In this document: one piece after another, positions 16,598 to 25,510 of the stretch
Position numbering within the stretch: the stretch's first letter is position 1
Layout of the letters: each line of letters opens with the position of its first letter
Origin: Bin87 sp965220055
GTDB taxonomy: Bacteria > Chloroflexota > Dehalococcoidia > Lucifugimonadales > UBA3495
Length of the DNA stretch: 64,000 bases
Assembly: GCA_965220055.1 (NCBI GenBank)
Contig: CBDCPE010000004.1
Coordinates: 3,100,001 to 3,164,000 of the forward strand
Reading direction: 5' to 3'
The notes under the pieces: model-generated
Databases searched by the model: none
Seen by the model: only the letters and a program-made list of their open reading frames with translations
Told to the model about the DNA's origin: nothing
Position numbers and translations under genes: made by a program

Positions 16598-17768
16598 TAA
16601 ACTGAAGCCAAGGTGAATTCTACATTCGCAGGGCCGTAAAAATCGGCTTGGGCGCTGCCGGTCAGTTCTGCCGCGCGAGCCTGGAGGACGGTTCGGCATC
16701 GGCACTTGACTTCCTCCCGTCGGCCATCCAAGTTCGCGAAAAAGTCGCCCACCTTCTCCTGAACCGCGGCCCTGGTCCCCAGGCACAAGTTCGCGGTCAC
16801 CTCCGGGCGGACCCAACCCCAAATCGCTTCGTCGGCGTTGAAGTCCGGGCTGTAGCTGGGCAGGTTCACCAGGCGCAGGTTCAAGCCGGGCGTGGTCAGG
16901 TAAGCTCGCAGCGCGTCGCCCCGATGGGCTGGCGAATTGTCCCAAATCACCGTCAGTGGTTCGGTGTGCCGCGCCCGCAGTTGCCGCAGGAAGGCAGTGG
17001 AGGTAGTCGCGTTGCTGTTGCCATCGAGTTCCATCACCTCCACCTCGCCGGTCTCCAGACACACCGCCGAGTAGTAGCTGGCTTTCTCGCCTCGGCGCGG
17101 GCTGGTGGAGTCCACCAAGGCCGGTTCTCCCCGCAGCGCCCACTTGCCCCGCAGGTCCGCATCCGCCCGAAAGTGGGCCTCGTCAGCGAAGAATATCTTG
17201 GTTCCCGTCCGTCGTGTTGCTGCCCGCAGAGCAGCATATTCCCTCACGAAGGCTTCCCGCCGGGCCGGGTCCGCCTTGACCAATCGCTTCTTGGACCGCT
17301 TCAGCGCAAACCCCAACCGGTGCAGATAGTTCAAGCAACTGCTCCGGCTCAGCGCCAACCCAAAGCGGTCGCCTACAAACCGGCGCACCGCTTTCCAGTT
17401 CCAGTTGGATAGTTCGATGCCCGCTTGCCATGGCGGTTCCTGCACTGCCGTCTTCAACTCGACTTGCTGCTCTCCGTCCAACGCGGGGGGGAACCTCCGG
17501 TCTGCTCAAAAACCAGCCCCTTGGGACCGCCCTCCGCGAACGCCGTGGCCCACTCGCCAATGGTGTGGGCATCCCTTTCCAACGCCTGCGCCACCGCCGC
17601 CGCGGTCCAACCCTGCACCAGCAGCCATAGCGCGTGCCACCGTTCCCGTTCCCGTGGCGTCGGAGCCCGATACATCCGCCGTCGTACCTCAACCTCGTCC
17701 ATGCGCCACCGCTCCAGCAGCGCTCCCATCTCCGACATACCCAACAGCAACCCCCTCGGATTCCCCAA
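16597..17768 (-). CDS. IS630-family transposase (two ORFs, -1 frameshift), group B copy 1
   Basis: OrfA (17768-17454) gives the HTH region ('RERERWHALWLLVQGWTAAAVAQALERDAHTIGEWATAF'). OrfB (17481-16597) gives the DDE region: 'KIFFADEAHFRADADLRGKWALRGEPA', 'TVIWDNSPAHRGDALRAYL', 'LPSYSPDFNADEAIWGWVRPEV'. They overlap at a run of seven C's (G7 on the plus strand near 17486-17492), where a -1 shift joins them. The same junction is kept in copy 2, which supports programmed frameshifting rather than decay. The catalytic D-D-E residues are intact in both copies. Confidence 0.85.
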
Positions 17769-17832
17769 CAGACCTTCTCAATTGCCCCCAATTCTACCCG
17801 ACACCCATGTGGGTTTCACCTTGGCTTCGGTT
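16600..17832 (-). mobile_element. IS630-family element, group B copy 1
   Basis: A 1233-bp element with ends AACTGAAGCCAAGGTGAA (16600) and its complement variant TTCACCTTGGCTTCGGTT (ending 17832), flanked by TA at 16598-16599 and 17833-17834. It is third in a head-to-tail stack with group A copies 1 and 2, all hosted by one original TA. An almost identical copy is at 43736-44968 on the other strand. Confidence 0.92.
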
Positions 17833-17868
17833 TAGGTTTGCCCATACTCCGTCACACCGTGGGCTTGT

Positions 17869-17890
17869 AGGGGCGAATACCATTCGCCCT
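17869..17890. repeat. REP-like palindrome, copy 2
   Basis: GGGGCGAAT / ATTCGCCC arms about a short centre, followed by five T's, so this copy could also end transcription on the plus strand. It sits between the IS630 stack and the Rieske oxygenase gene; same core as 6907-6934. Confidence 0.6.
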
Positions 17891-17993
17891 TTTTCGTTCA
17901 TACCGTAACCGGCCGCGTCCCCACTGCCCCCTGCGCTTGACCGTTCTGCTAATATGGCGGGAACCGATCACGCTATGAGACGAGGGCAACGAT

Positions 17994-19442
17994 ATGGGAC
18001 TTAAGCGCCTTTTGCTCAAACCGCTTTCCGGCTATCCTGGTGGCTACAAGAACATGCGCCGGGGAACCCAGGGCTTCAACTCGACCCCGCCCTTCAAGGT
18101 CCCCGATAATCCGCGTGACCGGCGCAGCCGCATCCCTCCCAACGGCTTTCGCGAATACTGGTATCCCGCTCTGCCCGCCAAGGACGTCAAGAAAAACCAG
18201 CCCACCATGCTCCGGATGCTGGGCACTGATGTGGTGTTCTTCAAGGACAAGCAGGGTGAGGTGCAGGCGCTGCTGGACTGGTGCCCCCACCGCGCAGTGC
18301 ATCTCTCTATGGGCCGCTGCTACTTCGAGGGGTTCCTCACCTGCCCGTACCACGGCGCCACCTTCGACGGCGACGGCAACTGTGTTGCCTTTCTCACTGA
18401 GGGCCCCGACTCCATGATGGTCGGCGCGCTCGGCATGAAGGCCCGCAAGTTCCCCACCGTAACCCTCAAGGGCATGGTCTTCGTCTGGATGGGCGACGGT
18501 GAGCCCGTCGCGCCCGAGGAAGACATCCCGCCGGAGATGTTCGAAGAACATAACATCTGCCGCCCGTCCTTCACCATGTTCGACTGTAATTGGGTGCTCG
18601 TTCTTGAAAACACCATGGATGCCCACAACGCTTTCATGGTGCACCGTAACGCCCTGCGGATGCTGGGTAGCCGGGTCGGCGGACGGCCGCGCACGCCGCT
18701 GGGATACCGCGTGAACCTGGTCAACAACAAGAACGTCCACTACCGCCCGGGCAGCGGCAAGGCGTCCACCGAAAAGTACTACTACGACGATGACGGCGAC
18801 ATCCCTTACCAGATGTACTACCCCGGCGTCGACGGGGTGTGGCCTCTCCACCGCTGGCGTCTCGCCTGGACCTGGTTCTTCGACTGGAAGGCCCGCCGCC
18901 GTGGCCAGGATCCGCAGTACCGCCGTGCCTCACCGGCTGATACCCCCGACGTGAACGAGTGGAACGGCACCCGCCTGCCCGGCATGTCGCGCACGGGGGG
19001 CAACAACCGCTACTTCCGCAGCACCCGCTGGCCCGTGCCCGTCGAGGAGAACCTGACCCGCATGGTCTACCTCAACGTCGAGCGATATGAACAGCGACCT
19101 GGCCTGCTCCGCCGCGTTGTGAGCGGAGCCACTTGGCCCTATCGCGACTGGGAGCTCAACTTCAACTTCCGCAACCAGGACTACGATGCGGAAAAGTACA
19201 CGCAGTACCACATGCCCGAGTACCTGTCTTCCACCGACTCGGTGGTTGTCGCCATGCGCCGCCTGTTCGTGGAGCACAACCGCGACGTGACTCGCCAGCG
19301 CGAGCGCGAGGAAGCGCTGCCCGAGGTCATGGAGGAAACCGAAGCCGAACGTATAGTGCGCGAAGGCGATCTGAAGGTCGCCGCCGCCACCGAGGCCTTC
19401 GACGCCGATCGCCTGGAGGCGGAACTGCTGCGTCGCGTCTAG
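17994..19442 (+). CDS. Rieske non-haem iron oxygenase, large subunit
   Basis: A 482-residue aromatic ring-hydroxylating-type oxygenase. Rieske [2Fe-2S] ligands are C97-P-H99 and C117-P-Y-H120 ('WCPHRAVHLSMGRCYFEGFLTCPYHGATFDGDG'). The mononuclear iron site is in 'ENTMDAHNAFMVHRN', with Asp209, His211 and His217. The length and the long C-terminal tail (about 400-482, charged and helical) fit Rieske monooxygenase/dioxygenase subunits of the phthalate/vanillate type that need separate reductases; no reductase gene is nearby. The stop overlaps that of the convergent LLM gene (CTAG shared). Substrate unknown. Confidence 0.9.
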   Translation: MGLKRLLLKPLSGYPGGYKNMRRGTQGFNSTPPFKVPDNPRDRRSRIPPNGFREYWYPALPAKDVKKNQPTMLRMLGTDVVFFKDKQGEVQALLDWCPHRAVHLSMGRCYFEGFLTCPYHGATFDGDGNCVAFLTEGPDSMMVGALGMKARKFPTVTLKGMVFVWMGDGEPVAPEEDIPPEMFEEHNICRPSFTMFDCNWVLVLENTMDAHNAFMVHRNALRMLGSRVGGRPRTPLGYRVNLVNNKNVHYRPGSGKASTEKYYYDDDGDIPYQMYYPGVDGVWPLHRWRLAWTWFFDWKARRRGQDPQYRRASPADTPDVNEWNGTRLPGMSRTGGNNRYFRSTRWPVPVEENLTRMVYLNVERYEQRPGLLRRVVSGATWPYRDWELNFNFRNQDYDAEKYTQYHMPEYLSSTDSVVVAMRRLFVEHNRDVTRQREREEALPEVMEETEAERIVREGDLKVAAATEAFDADRLEAELLRRV

Positions 19443-20548
19443 GCGAAAGCCGGCATGACCTCCTCGGCGAACAACCGGATTGACTCCTTGGCCGCGGCGG
19501 GGTCGATGTAACCGAACGTGTGCCGCGCGCAGAAGATGTCATGGCCGATGAGATCGCGCTGCTCCTTCAGGCGCGTGGCCACCGTCTCCGGGCTGCCCAC
19601 TATCGCAATCCCGTGGTCGATCCAGAAGTCGTAGGACTGGGCACGTTCGCGGAAGATCCGCCGCAACTCCGCCCGTTCCGGCGTTCCCGGGTCGCCCCCG
19701 CGCATGCCTTCCGGCCCGTAGCCGATGCGCGTCGATCCAATGTAATCCCGGCCCTTGCCGGCCGGCACTGCCGCCGCATGAACTGCGGTTGCCAGGTGCG
19801 GCTCTGCCTGCTCGCGCGCCTTCTCGTCGGTTTCGGCCACGTGGACGTGCCGCGTCAGGAACGTCTTGGGCATCGGTGTTGTGTGACCTTCCGCCTTCCA
19901 CACGTCGCGCCAGGTGTCGAATTTCTCCGCAATCACCTGGTCGGTATCAATGTTCTGGGAGACGTGGAAATTCTTCTTCGCTGCGTATTCGAAGCTGGCC
20001 GCGCTGTGGGCGCCGAACCAGACCGGTGGGTGCGGCTTCTGGAACGGCTCCGGCGTGCTCAGCGCCTCGTCGAACCGAAAGAACTCTCCTTCGTAGGTAA
20101 CGCTGCCTTCCGTCCACGCCATCAGAATGATGTCCAGCGTTTCCTGGCTGATGGCGCGTCGCCGGTCGAAATCCACGTTCCAACGTAGGAATTCGTGGCT
20201 GGTGACGCCGGTTCCCGCGCCGAACTCCACGCGGCCCCGCGAAAGTTGGTCCAGCATAGCCACCTCTTCCGCCAAACGGACGGGATGGTGAAACGGCAAC
20301 TGGTAGATCATGACGCCGAATCGCATGGCGCTGGTGGCCCGCGCTAACGCTGTCAGGTACACGCTTGGCGAACTGAGGAAGCTGACATCGGAACTCTGGT
20401 GCTCGATGGAGAAGTAGTACTTGTACCCCATCTGCTCCGCTTCCTGCGCCCAGCGGATGTGTTCGTCGTACACGTCCGCGGCCAATGCATGTGACTCCAT
20501 CTGCGCCTGGTCCAGTACGTCATACAGACCGATCTCCATCTTCGCCAT
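19439..20548 (-). CDS. LLM-class flavin-dependent oxidoreductase
   Basis: A 369-residue bacterial-luciferase-like enzyme. The start at 20548 has GGAGGT at proper spacing; an ATG nine bases upstream would overlap that ribosome site. Family marks: 'MEIGLYDVLD', 'GYKYYFSIEHQSSD', 'MRFGVMIYQLPFHHPVRLAEEVAMLDQLSRGRVEFGAGTG' and 'PHPPVWFGAHSAASFEYAA'. These enzymes use reduced FMN (or F420) for monooxygenation, often of sulfur compounds or alkyl chains. Convergent with the Rieske gene with overlapping stops; its divergent neighbour is an alpha/beta hydrolase. Confidence 0.85.
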   Translation of the reverse strand: MAKMEIGLYDVLDQAQMESHALAADVYDEHIRWAQEAEQMGYKYYFSIEHQSSDVSFLSSPSVYLTALARATSAMRFGVMIYQLPFHHPVRLAEEVAMLDQLSRGRVEFGAGTGVTSHEFLRWNVDFDRRRAISQETLDIILMAWTEGSVTYEGEFFRFDEALSTPEPFQKPHPPVWFGAHSAASFEYAAKKNFHVSQNIDTDQVIAEKFDTWRDVWKAEGHTTPMPKTFLTRHVHVAETDEKAREQAEPHLATAVHAAAVPAGKGRDYIGSTRIGYGPEGMRGGDPGTPERAELRRIFRERAQSYDFWIDHGIAIVGSPETVATRLKEQRDLIGHDIFCARHTFGYIDPAAAKESIRLFAEEVMPAFA

Positions 20549-20656
20549 GCGGTTCACCTCCGGTGTTCGGTGCTCACGATGGGCGGTCCAAAGCGAGCGA
20601 AACGATGGTCGGGAATACGATGGTAGTATAATGCCGACTGTAACTGGGAGGGCCTT

Positions 20657-21469
20657 ATGACCACCGTCGACTATTCAGTACTGGACAACCTTGAGGGGTC
20701 GACCCGTTCCTTCTACCCTCAGCGCCATTGGACAGACGCGCCGGAGGCCGCGGTCGACTACGGGATAACGGTCGACGACGGAGTGGTGCTATCCAGCCGG
20801 TTCTACGCGGTGGGGAGGGAAAACGCCACCGTGCTGTTTTTCTACGGCAACGGCGAAACTGCGGCCGGTTACGATGTGATAGCTCCCTTCTACAATCAGA
20901 TCGGCGCCAACTTCTTCGTCGCTGACTATCGTGGCTACGGAGCGTCCGGCGGGTCGCCAGCCTTCACCACCATGCTGTCTGACGCCAGACAAGTACTCGA
21001 TTGGCTGCGCGGTACGATGGAGGAGCTGAGATTCACTGGGCCCGTGTATGTAATGGGCCGGTCCATGGGCCGCCATGCTGCCGGCGAATTGGCCGTTGCG
21101 GCATCGGATCGGATCAACGGCGTCATCATCGAGAGCGGACGGCCCAACCTGGGCCGGTTCACCGAGGGACTGGACGCTGAGTCAGCCCAGGCCCTGGAAG
21201 AGGCCTACCACAACAAGTTTTACTCCATAAACATCCCGGCCCTGGTCATACATGGCGAGTGGGACGAAATGGCCCCTCTCGCCGACGCGGTGGACATGCA
21301 CAACAAAATGCGCACTGCCGACAAGCACCTTGAGATTATCCCCGGCGCGGGGCACAACGACCTGATGTATGTTGGGATCGAACAATACTTCGGCGCGATA
21401 CGGAGCTTCCTCGCACGCTACGCTGGGTCTGGGCCGACTGCCCCAGACCCTTACCAATCTGATCCGTAG
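20657..21469 (+). CDS. Alpha/beta hydrolase
   Basis: A 270-residue hydrolase of the BEM46/DUF-type serine hydrolase group. Oxyanion region 'VLFFYGNGETAAGY' (59-72), nucleophile Ser136 in GRSMG, Asp203 in 'HGEWDEMAP' and His233 in 'GAGHND' complete the triad. No signal peptide. A TATAAT lies 25 bp before the ATG (20627-20632), but no convincing -35 was found. It is followed after about 70 bp by a Rieske-helical protein on the same strand. Confidence 0.85.
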   Translation: MTTVDYSVLDNLEGSTRSFYPQRHWTDAPEAAVDYGITVDDGVVLSSRFYAVGRENATVLFFYGNGETAAGYDVIAPFYNQIGANFFVADYRGYGASGGSPAFTTMLSDARQVLDWLRGTMEELRFTGPVYVMGRSMGRHAAGELAVAASDRINGVIIESGRPNLGRFTEGLDAESAQALEEAYHNKFYSINIPALVIHGEWDEMAPLADAVDMHNKMRTADKHLEIIPGAGHNDLMYVGIEQYFGAIRSFLARYAGSGPTAPDPYQSDP

Positions 21470-21540
21470 GGATGGCCCTCGAACAATTTAATCGTCTCCC
21501 GCCAAAAACACGTTCCGATGCTGACCAGGAGGGCGACATC

Positions 21541-23286
21541 ATGGTGACGCGAATTGCAGGACACATTCAGGCCGGGAACATTGATGAACTCAAGGACGCC
21601 GGCTGCAGGGTGATCACCGGCGGCGGCCACGCCATCGCCGTCATCTACCACCACGGTCAGGTGTATGCCGTGGACAACCGCTGCCCCCACATGGGATTCC
21701 CCCTGGATCGCGGCAGCGTCAGTGACGGCATTCTGACCTGCCATTGGCACCACGCCCGGTTCGACCTGGCCAGCGGCGGCACCTTCAACCCCTTCGCAGA
21801 TGACGTGCGCAGCTTCCCTGTAAGCGTCGTGGATGGTCAGGTATGGGTTGATCCACGGCCGGCCCAGCGCGATGAGGCGAAGCATTGGGCCGGTCGCCTG
21901 CGAGACGGGCTGGAGCACAATATCCGGCTGGTAACCGCGAAGTCCGTGCTGGGTTTACACGCCGCAGGTTCCGACTACCGGGAACCCCTTCGCATTGGAG
22001 CCGACTTCGGGACCACCTATACGGCCGCCGGCTGGGGTCCTGCCATGACCATCCTCACCGCCACGGCAAACATCCTGCCGCTCCTTTCCGCGGACGACCG
22101 CCCGGTTGCCCTGTACCAGGGCCTGCTTCACGTTGCCCGCGAGTGCGCCGGCCGTCCGCCCCGTTTTGTCGTTGATTCGCTGCCCACCGGTGAGACGCGA
22201 CCAGAGGTGTTCAAACAGTGGTTCCGGAACTTCATCGATGTGCGCGATGAGGACGCCGCCGAGCGATGCCTGCGGACGGCCATCGAGCTGGGTGTACCGC
22301 CTCGCGAAATCGCCGACATGATCTTCGCCGCGGCCACCGACCATATCTATCTGGACGCCGGCCACTCTTTAGACTTCGCCAACAAGGCATTCGAGCTCCT
22401 CGACCACATCGGCTGGGAACACGCCAGCCAGACAATGACCAGCCTGGTACACGGCATGAGCCGCGCTCGTCGCAGCCAGGAACTCAGCGCGTGGCGACAC
22501 CCCATCGACCTGGCGTCGCTGGTGTGGCAGGCTCGGGAGGAGCTGCCGTCTCTATACGAGCAGGGACGGACCGCCGCCGGCTGGGATGGCGCCGACGCGT
22601 TGGCTCGCGAAATGCTCGGCGATTCCCCATCGGGCATCCTGGAGGCCATTAAGTCCGCGATAAGTTCGGGTGCCACCGCCGATCAGCTCGGTTCGGCCGT
22701 CGCCTACGCCGCGTTCCTCCGGATGGCCCACTTCCACGTGTCCAACGAGTTCAGCGACTGGGACACGGTTCACAACACCCTGACGGCGGCCAACGCCCTG
22801 CACCGGGCGTTGCAGCGTGCTCCGTCCACGGAACTGCTGCGCGGCGTTTTCGACGTCGCCATGAGCATCTACCTTGACCGGTTCCTCAACATGCCGGCCC
22901 AGCGGATCCCGGAGACGGGCGCTGAGCCCGTAGACGACGATGCTTTGCTGGTAGAGTTGGGTGAATTGATGGACGTGCGCCAGCAGGTGGAGGAGGTGTC
23001 TCTCCTTGTGTCCCGCTATCTTACCGGTGCCGGTGACGCCGACGCGCTGGTGGCCGCCCTCGGACGCGCCATGCTTATTGAGGACGCTGGCTTCCACTCT
23101 TTCCAGATCGTTGACGCCGGGTTCAACCAGTACAGCAACCGGCGGGGGACCGAATCGGGGAGGCACATGCTCATTGGGATGGTCCGCTACCTGGCCGCTC
23201 ATGCGCCCACCTCCCGCGCCGTGGGCCAAACCTACCAGATCGCCCTGCGCCTGCACCGCGGAGAAGAAATATTTCGTGATCCGTAG
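21541..23286 (+). CDS. Rieske [2Fe-2S] domain fused to a long helical domain
   Basis: A 581-residue protein. I placed the start at ATG 21541, behind AGGAGGG, although the frame is open from 21472. The N-terminal Rieske domain (about 1-105) carries C48-P-H50 and C67-H-W-H70 ('RCPHMGFPLDRGSVSDGILTCHWHHARFDLASG'). The remaining 470 residues are almost wholly helical with no mononuclear-iron motif and no membrane segment, and show many Asp/His pairs ('FAAATDHIYLDAGHSLDFANKAFELLDHIG', 'LRMAHFHVSNEFSDW'). I know such Rieske-plus-helical proteins only as uncharacterised actinobacterial/Chloroflexota proteins. A redox partner or sensor role is a guess. Confidence 0.75.
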   Translation: MVTRIAGHIQAGNIDELKDAGCRVITGGGHAIAVIYHHGQVYAVDNRCPHMGFPLDRGSVSDGILTCHWHHARFDLASGGTFNPFADDVRSFPVSVVDGQVWVDPRPAQRDEAKHWAGRLRDGLEHNIRLVTAKSVLGLHAAGSDYREPLRIGADFGTTYTAAGWGPAMTILTATANILPLLSADDRPVALYQGLLHVARECAGRPPRFVVDSLPTGETRPEVFKQWFRNFIDVRDEDAAERCLRTAIELGVPPREIADMIFAAATDHIYLDAGHSLDFANKAFELLDHIGWEHASQTMTSLVHGMSRARRSQELSAWRHPIDLASLVWQAREELPSLYEQGRTAAGWDGADALAREMLGDSPSGILEAIKSAISSGATADQLGSAVAYAAFLRMAHFHVSNEFSDWDTVHNTLTAANALHRALQRAPSTELLRGVFDVAMSIYLDRFLNMPAQRIPETGAEPVDDDALLVELGELMDVRQQVEEVSLLVSRYLTGAGDADALVAALGRAMLIEDAGFHSFQIVDAGFNQYSNRRGTESGRHMLIGMVRYLAAHAPTSRAVGQTYQIALRLHRGEEIFRDP

Positions 23287-23390
23287 ATGGCCCGTGCGCT
23301 CGCCTGACGCCGATGTATAATCGCGACGGCGGTTCCCGAGCCGCCTGGTCTTGCCCCCAACCTGCATGATTGCCCCTTGGAGGATCGACA

Positions 23391-23591
23391 ATGCCCGACC
23401 CAGGCGAAATGTCCATTGATGAACTGCAACAGTTGGCTGATCGCGCCGGTCTCGGCATGAGCCGGCAGGAAGTGGAAGATCTCAAACCCGTGTATGACAT
23501 GTACGCGGCATACGCCAGGCAGGTTCACGAGATCAGCTTTGGCGCCACCGAGATGGTCGTGGATTTTCACCCGGACTGGCCCGAAGAATAG
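23391..23591 (+). CDS. AtzG/GatC-like small amidase subunit
   Basis: A 66-residue acidic protein starting at ATG 23391 behind TTGGAGGA. The two-helix pattern 'MSIDELQQLADRAGLGMSRQEVEDLKPVYDMYAAYARQVHEI' resembles AtzG/GatC-like proteins, which wrap an amidase partner and stabilise it. The amidase gene starts 51 bp downstream, supporting that pairing. The C-terminal tail 'VVDFHPDWPEE' is unlike GatC itself, so a tRNA amidotransferase role is unlikely. Confidence 0.65.
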   Translation: MPDPGEMSIDELQQLADRAGLGMSRQEVEDLKPVYDMYAAYARQVHEISFGATEMVVDFHPDWPEE

Positions 23592-23642
23592 TTCCGGTGG
23601 CCATGACATATCGATTCGCTCATATCAAGGAGTTACCATCCC

Positions 23643-25049
23643 ATGGCTGCTGCTGACCGTCGCCTGTATTTTCTGTCCATTCACCAGGCCGGGGAGTTGA
23701 TGCGTAAGGGCGAACTCTCTCCCGTGGAGCTCACCCGTGCCTGCCTTGACCGCATCGCCGACACCGACGACCGCTTGCATTCCTTCATCTTGCTGCTGGC
23801 TGACGAGGCACTGGAGCAGGCGCGCGTCGCCGAGTCGGAAATCCTGCGCGGCGAATACCGCGGTCCCATGCACGGCATCCCCTTCGCCCTCAAAGACCTG
23901 TACGACACCGCCGGTGTCCGTACCACCTCGGGCTCGCGCGTCGACATCGACCGCGTGCCCACCGAGGACGCCACTACCACGGCCCGTCTCAAGGCCGCGG
24001 GAGGCATCCTGTTGGGCAAGCTCGCGATGCACGAATTTGCCCTCGGCGGACCCGACTGGACCACCCCCTTCGAGCCGGCGTGCAACCCCTGGAACTTGGC
24101 CCACATCACCGGCGGCTCCAGCAGCGGCTCCGGCTCGTCGGTTGCCTCCGGGCAGGCCCTGGGGGCCCTCGGTTCATGCACCGGCGGGTCGATCCGGGGG
24201 CCGGCCTCCCTCTGCGGCATCGTCGGACTCAAGCCCACCTACGGCCGAGTCAGCCGCTACGGCGTCGTGACCCTCAGTTGGTCCCAGGACCACGCAGGAC
24301 CCATGACCTGGACGGTGGAAGACACTGCCTACATGCTCCAGGCCATCGCCGGACATGATCCCAAGGACCCCACTTCAAGCAAAGCTCCGGTTCCCGACTA
24401 TTCCCTCTCGTTGCGGGAGGACATACGCGGCGTCAAGCTGGGCCTGCCCCGGCACTACTTCTTCGATCCCGACCCCAGTGTCAACCCCAAAGTCGTCGCT
24501 ACCGTTGAGAAGGCCATCGCCGAGCTGGAAAGCTTGGGCGCCAGCGTGGAAGAGGTATCCTTGCCCAGCTTGGACCATGTCCGCGCCGCCAACTCGGTCA
24601 TTATGGTCAGCGAGGCCTACGCTTACCACGAACCCAACCTCAAGTCCCGGCCGCAGGACTTCGGTGAAATCGTTCGCGGACGCTTCCGCATCGGCGGGTT
24701 GATGTCCGCCGCCGACTACCTGCAGGCCCAACGCGTGCGCACTTTAGCGCGCCGCGAGTTCGCCGAGGTGATGAAGAAAGTCGACTTCCTGGTCACGCCC
24801 ACCATGACGCAGCCTGCCCCCGCCTTCGAGGGCTACGATCCGGTCAGCACGGTACGAGGAAGAAGCTTCACCGCCCCGTTCAACGTCACCGGCCTGCCGG
24901 CCATCTCGGTTCCCTGCGGCTTTACCGAGAGCGGATTGCCCATTGGCATGCAGATCGCCGGCAAGCCCTTTGATGAGCCGGGCGTGATCCAGGCTGCCTA
25001 CACTTATCAACAGCACGCCCGCCTGTATGAAACCCGACCGCCGATCTAG
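23643..25049 (+). CDS. Amidase (amidase signature family)
   Basis: A 468-residue amidase signature enzyme of GatA/AtzE length. The Ser-cisSer-Lys triad is visible: Lys84 in 'PFALKDLYDTAGV', the cis-Ser in 'TGGSSSGSGSSVASG' (157-170) and the nucleophile Ser183 in 'CTGGSIRGPASLCGIVGLKPTYGRVSRYG'. It hydrolyses a carboxamide in the cytoplasm. With only an AtzG-like partner and no gatB nearby, a catabolic amidase is more likely than a tRNA amidotransferase. A two-helix membrane protein gene follows. Confidence 0.88.
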   Translation: MAAADRRLYFLSIHQAGELMRKGELSPVELTRACLDRIADTDDRLHSFILLLADEALEQARVAESEILRGEYRGPMHGIPFALKDLYDTAGVRTTSGSRVDIDRVPTEDATTTARLKAAGGILLGKLAMHEFALGGPDWTTPFEPACNPWNLAHITGGSSSGSGSSVASGQALGALGSCTGGSIRGPASLCGIVGLKPTYGRVSRYGVVTLSWSQDHAGPMTWTVEDTAYMLQAIAGHDPKDPTSSKAPVPDYSLSLREDIRGVKLGLPRHYFFDPDPSVNPKVVATVEKAIAELESLGASVEEVSLPSLDHVRAANSVIMVSEAYAYHEPNLKSRPQDFGEIVRGRFRIGGLMSAADYLQAQRVRTLARREFAEVMKKVDFLVTPTMTQPAPAFEGYDPVSTVRGRSFTAPFNVTGLPAISVPCGFTESGLPIGMQIAGKPFDEPGVIQAAYTYQQHARLYETRPPI

Positions 25050-25088
25050 CCGTGGGCGGCAACCATTGGTCTTCGACGGACGGACGCC

Positions 25089-25331
25089 ATGAAGCGACGG
25101 CTTGCCCAGTGGCGCTGGCGGATCGCCGGCCTCACCGTCGTCTTGGCGGTGGCCCGGATCGCCGTTGCCGTTGGATTCGAATTGTTCGGCCCCGCGGAAG
25201 GCGCCGCCAACAACGCACTGTCTGCCGTCGCCGCTGCTTGGGATGCCCTGTGTCTTGGATTGGTCGTGGTCGCCGTGGTAGCATTCGTGCAGTACGGTCG
25301 GATCTTCAACGCACGGGTTCCGACGGAATGA
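25089..25331 (+). CDS. Small two-helix membrane protein
   Basis: An 80-residue protein with a basic N-terminus (MKRRLAQWRWR) and two hydrophobic segments (about 13-33 and 48-68), ending 'QYGRIFNARVPTE'. No family recognised. It lies 40 bp after the amidase gene and is then followed by about 180 bp with no gene before cassette 2. Confidence 0.5.
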   Translation: MKRRLAQWRWRIAGLTVVLAVARIAVAVGFELFGPAEGAANNALSAVAAAWDALCLGLVVVAVVAFVQYGRIFNARVPTE

Positions 25332-25510
25332 TCGACGGCGTCAGACACGGCACCGGATCTTCTCATTTCCCGCAGCGATAGAACACGACGATAAACGTCA
25401 CGATCAGGATGGCGAAGCCGTGGCCTGCGATCGATACGGTTGAGCGGTCCGGCGCTTAATGGTAGGATACCGATGGCGATTTGTTGATTCAAATCGAGGA
25501 GGTTTTATCA

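Noticed and set aside
17937..17955. Promoter (TTGACC ... TAATAT) before the Rieske oxygenase
   Set aside because: The two boxes are only 7 bp apart, too close for a sigma-70 promoter.
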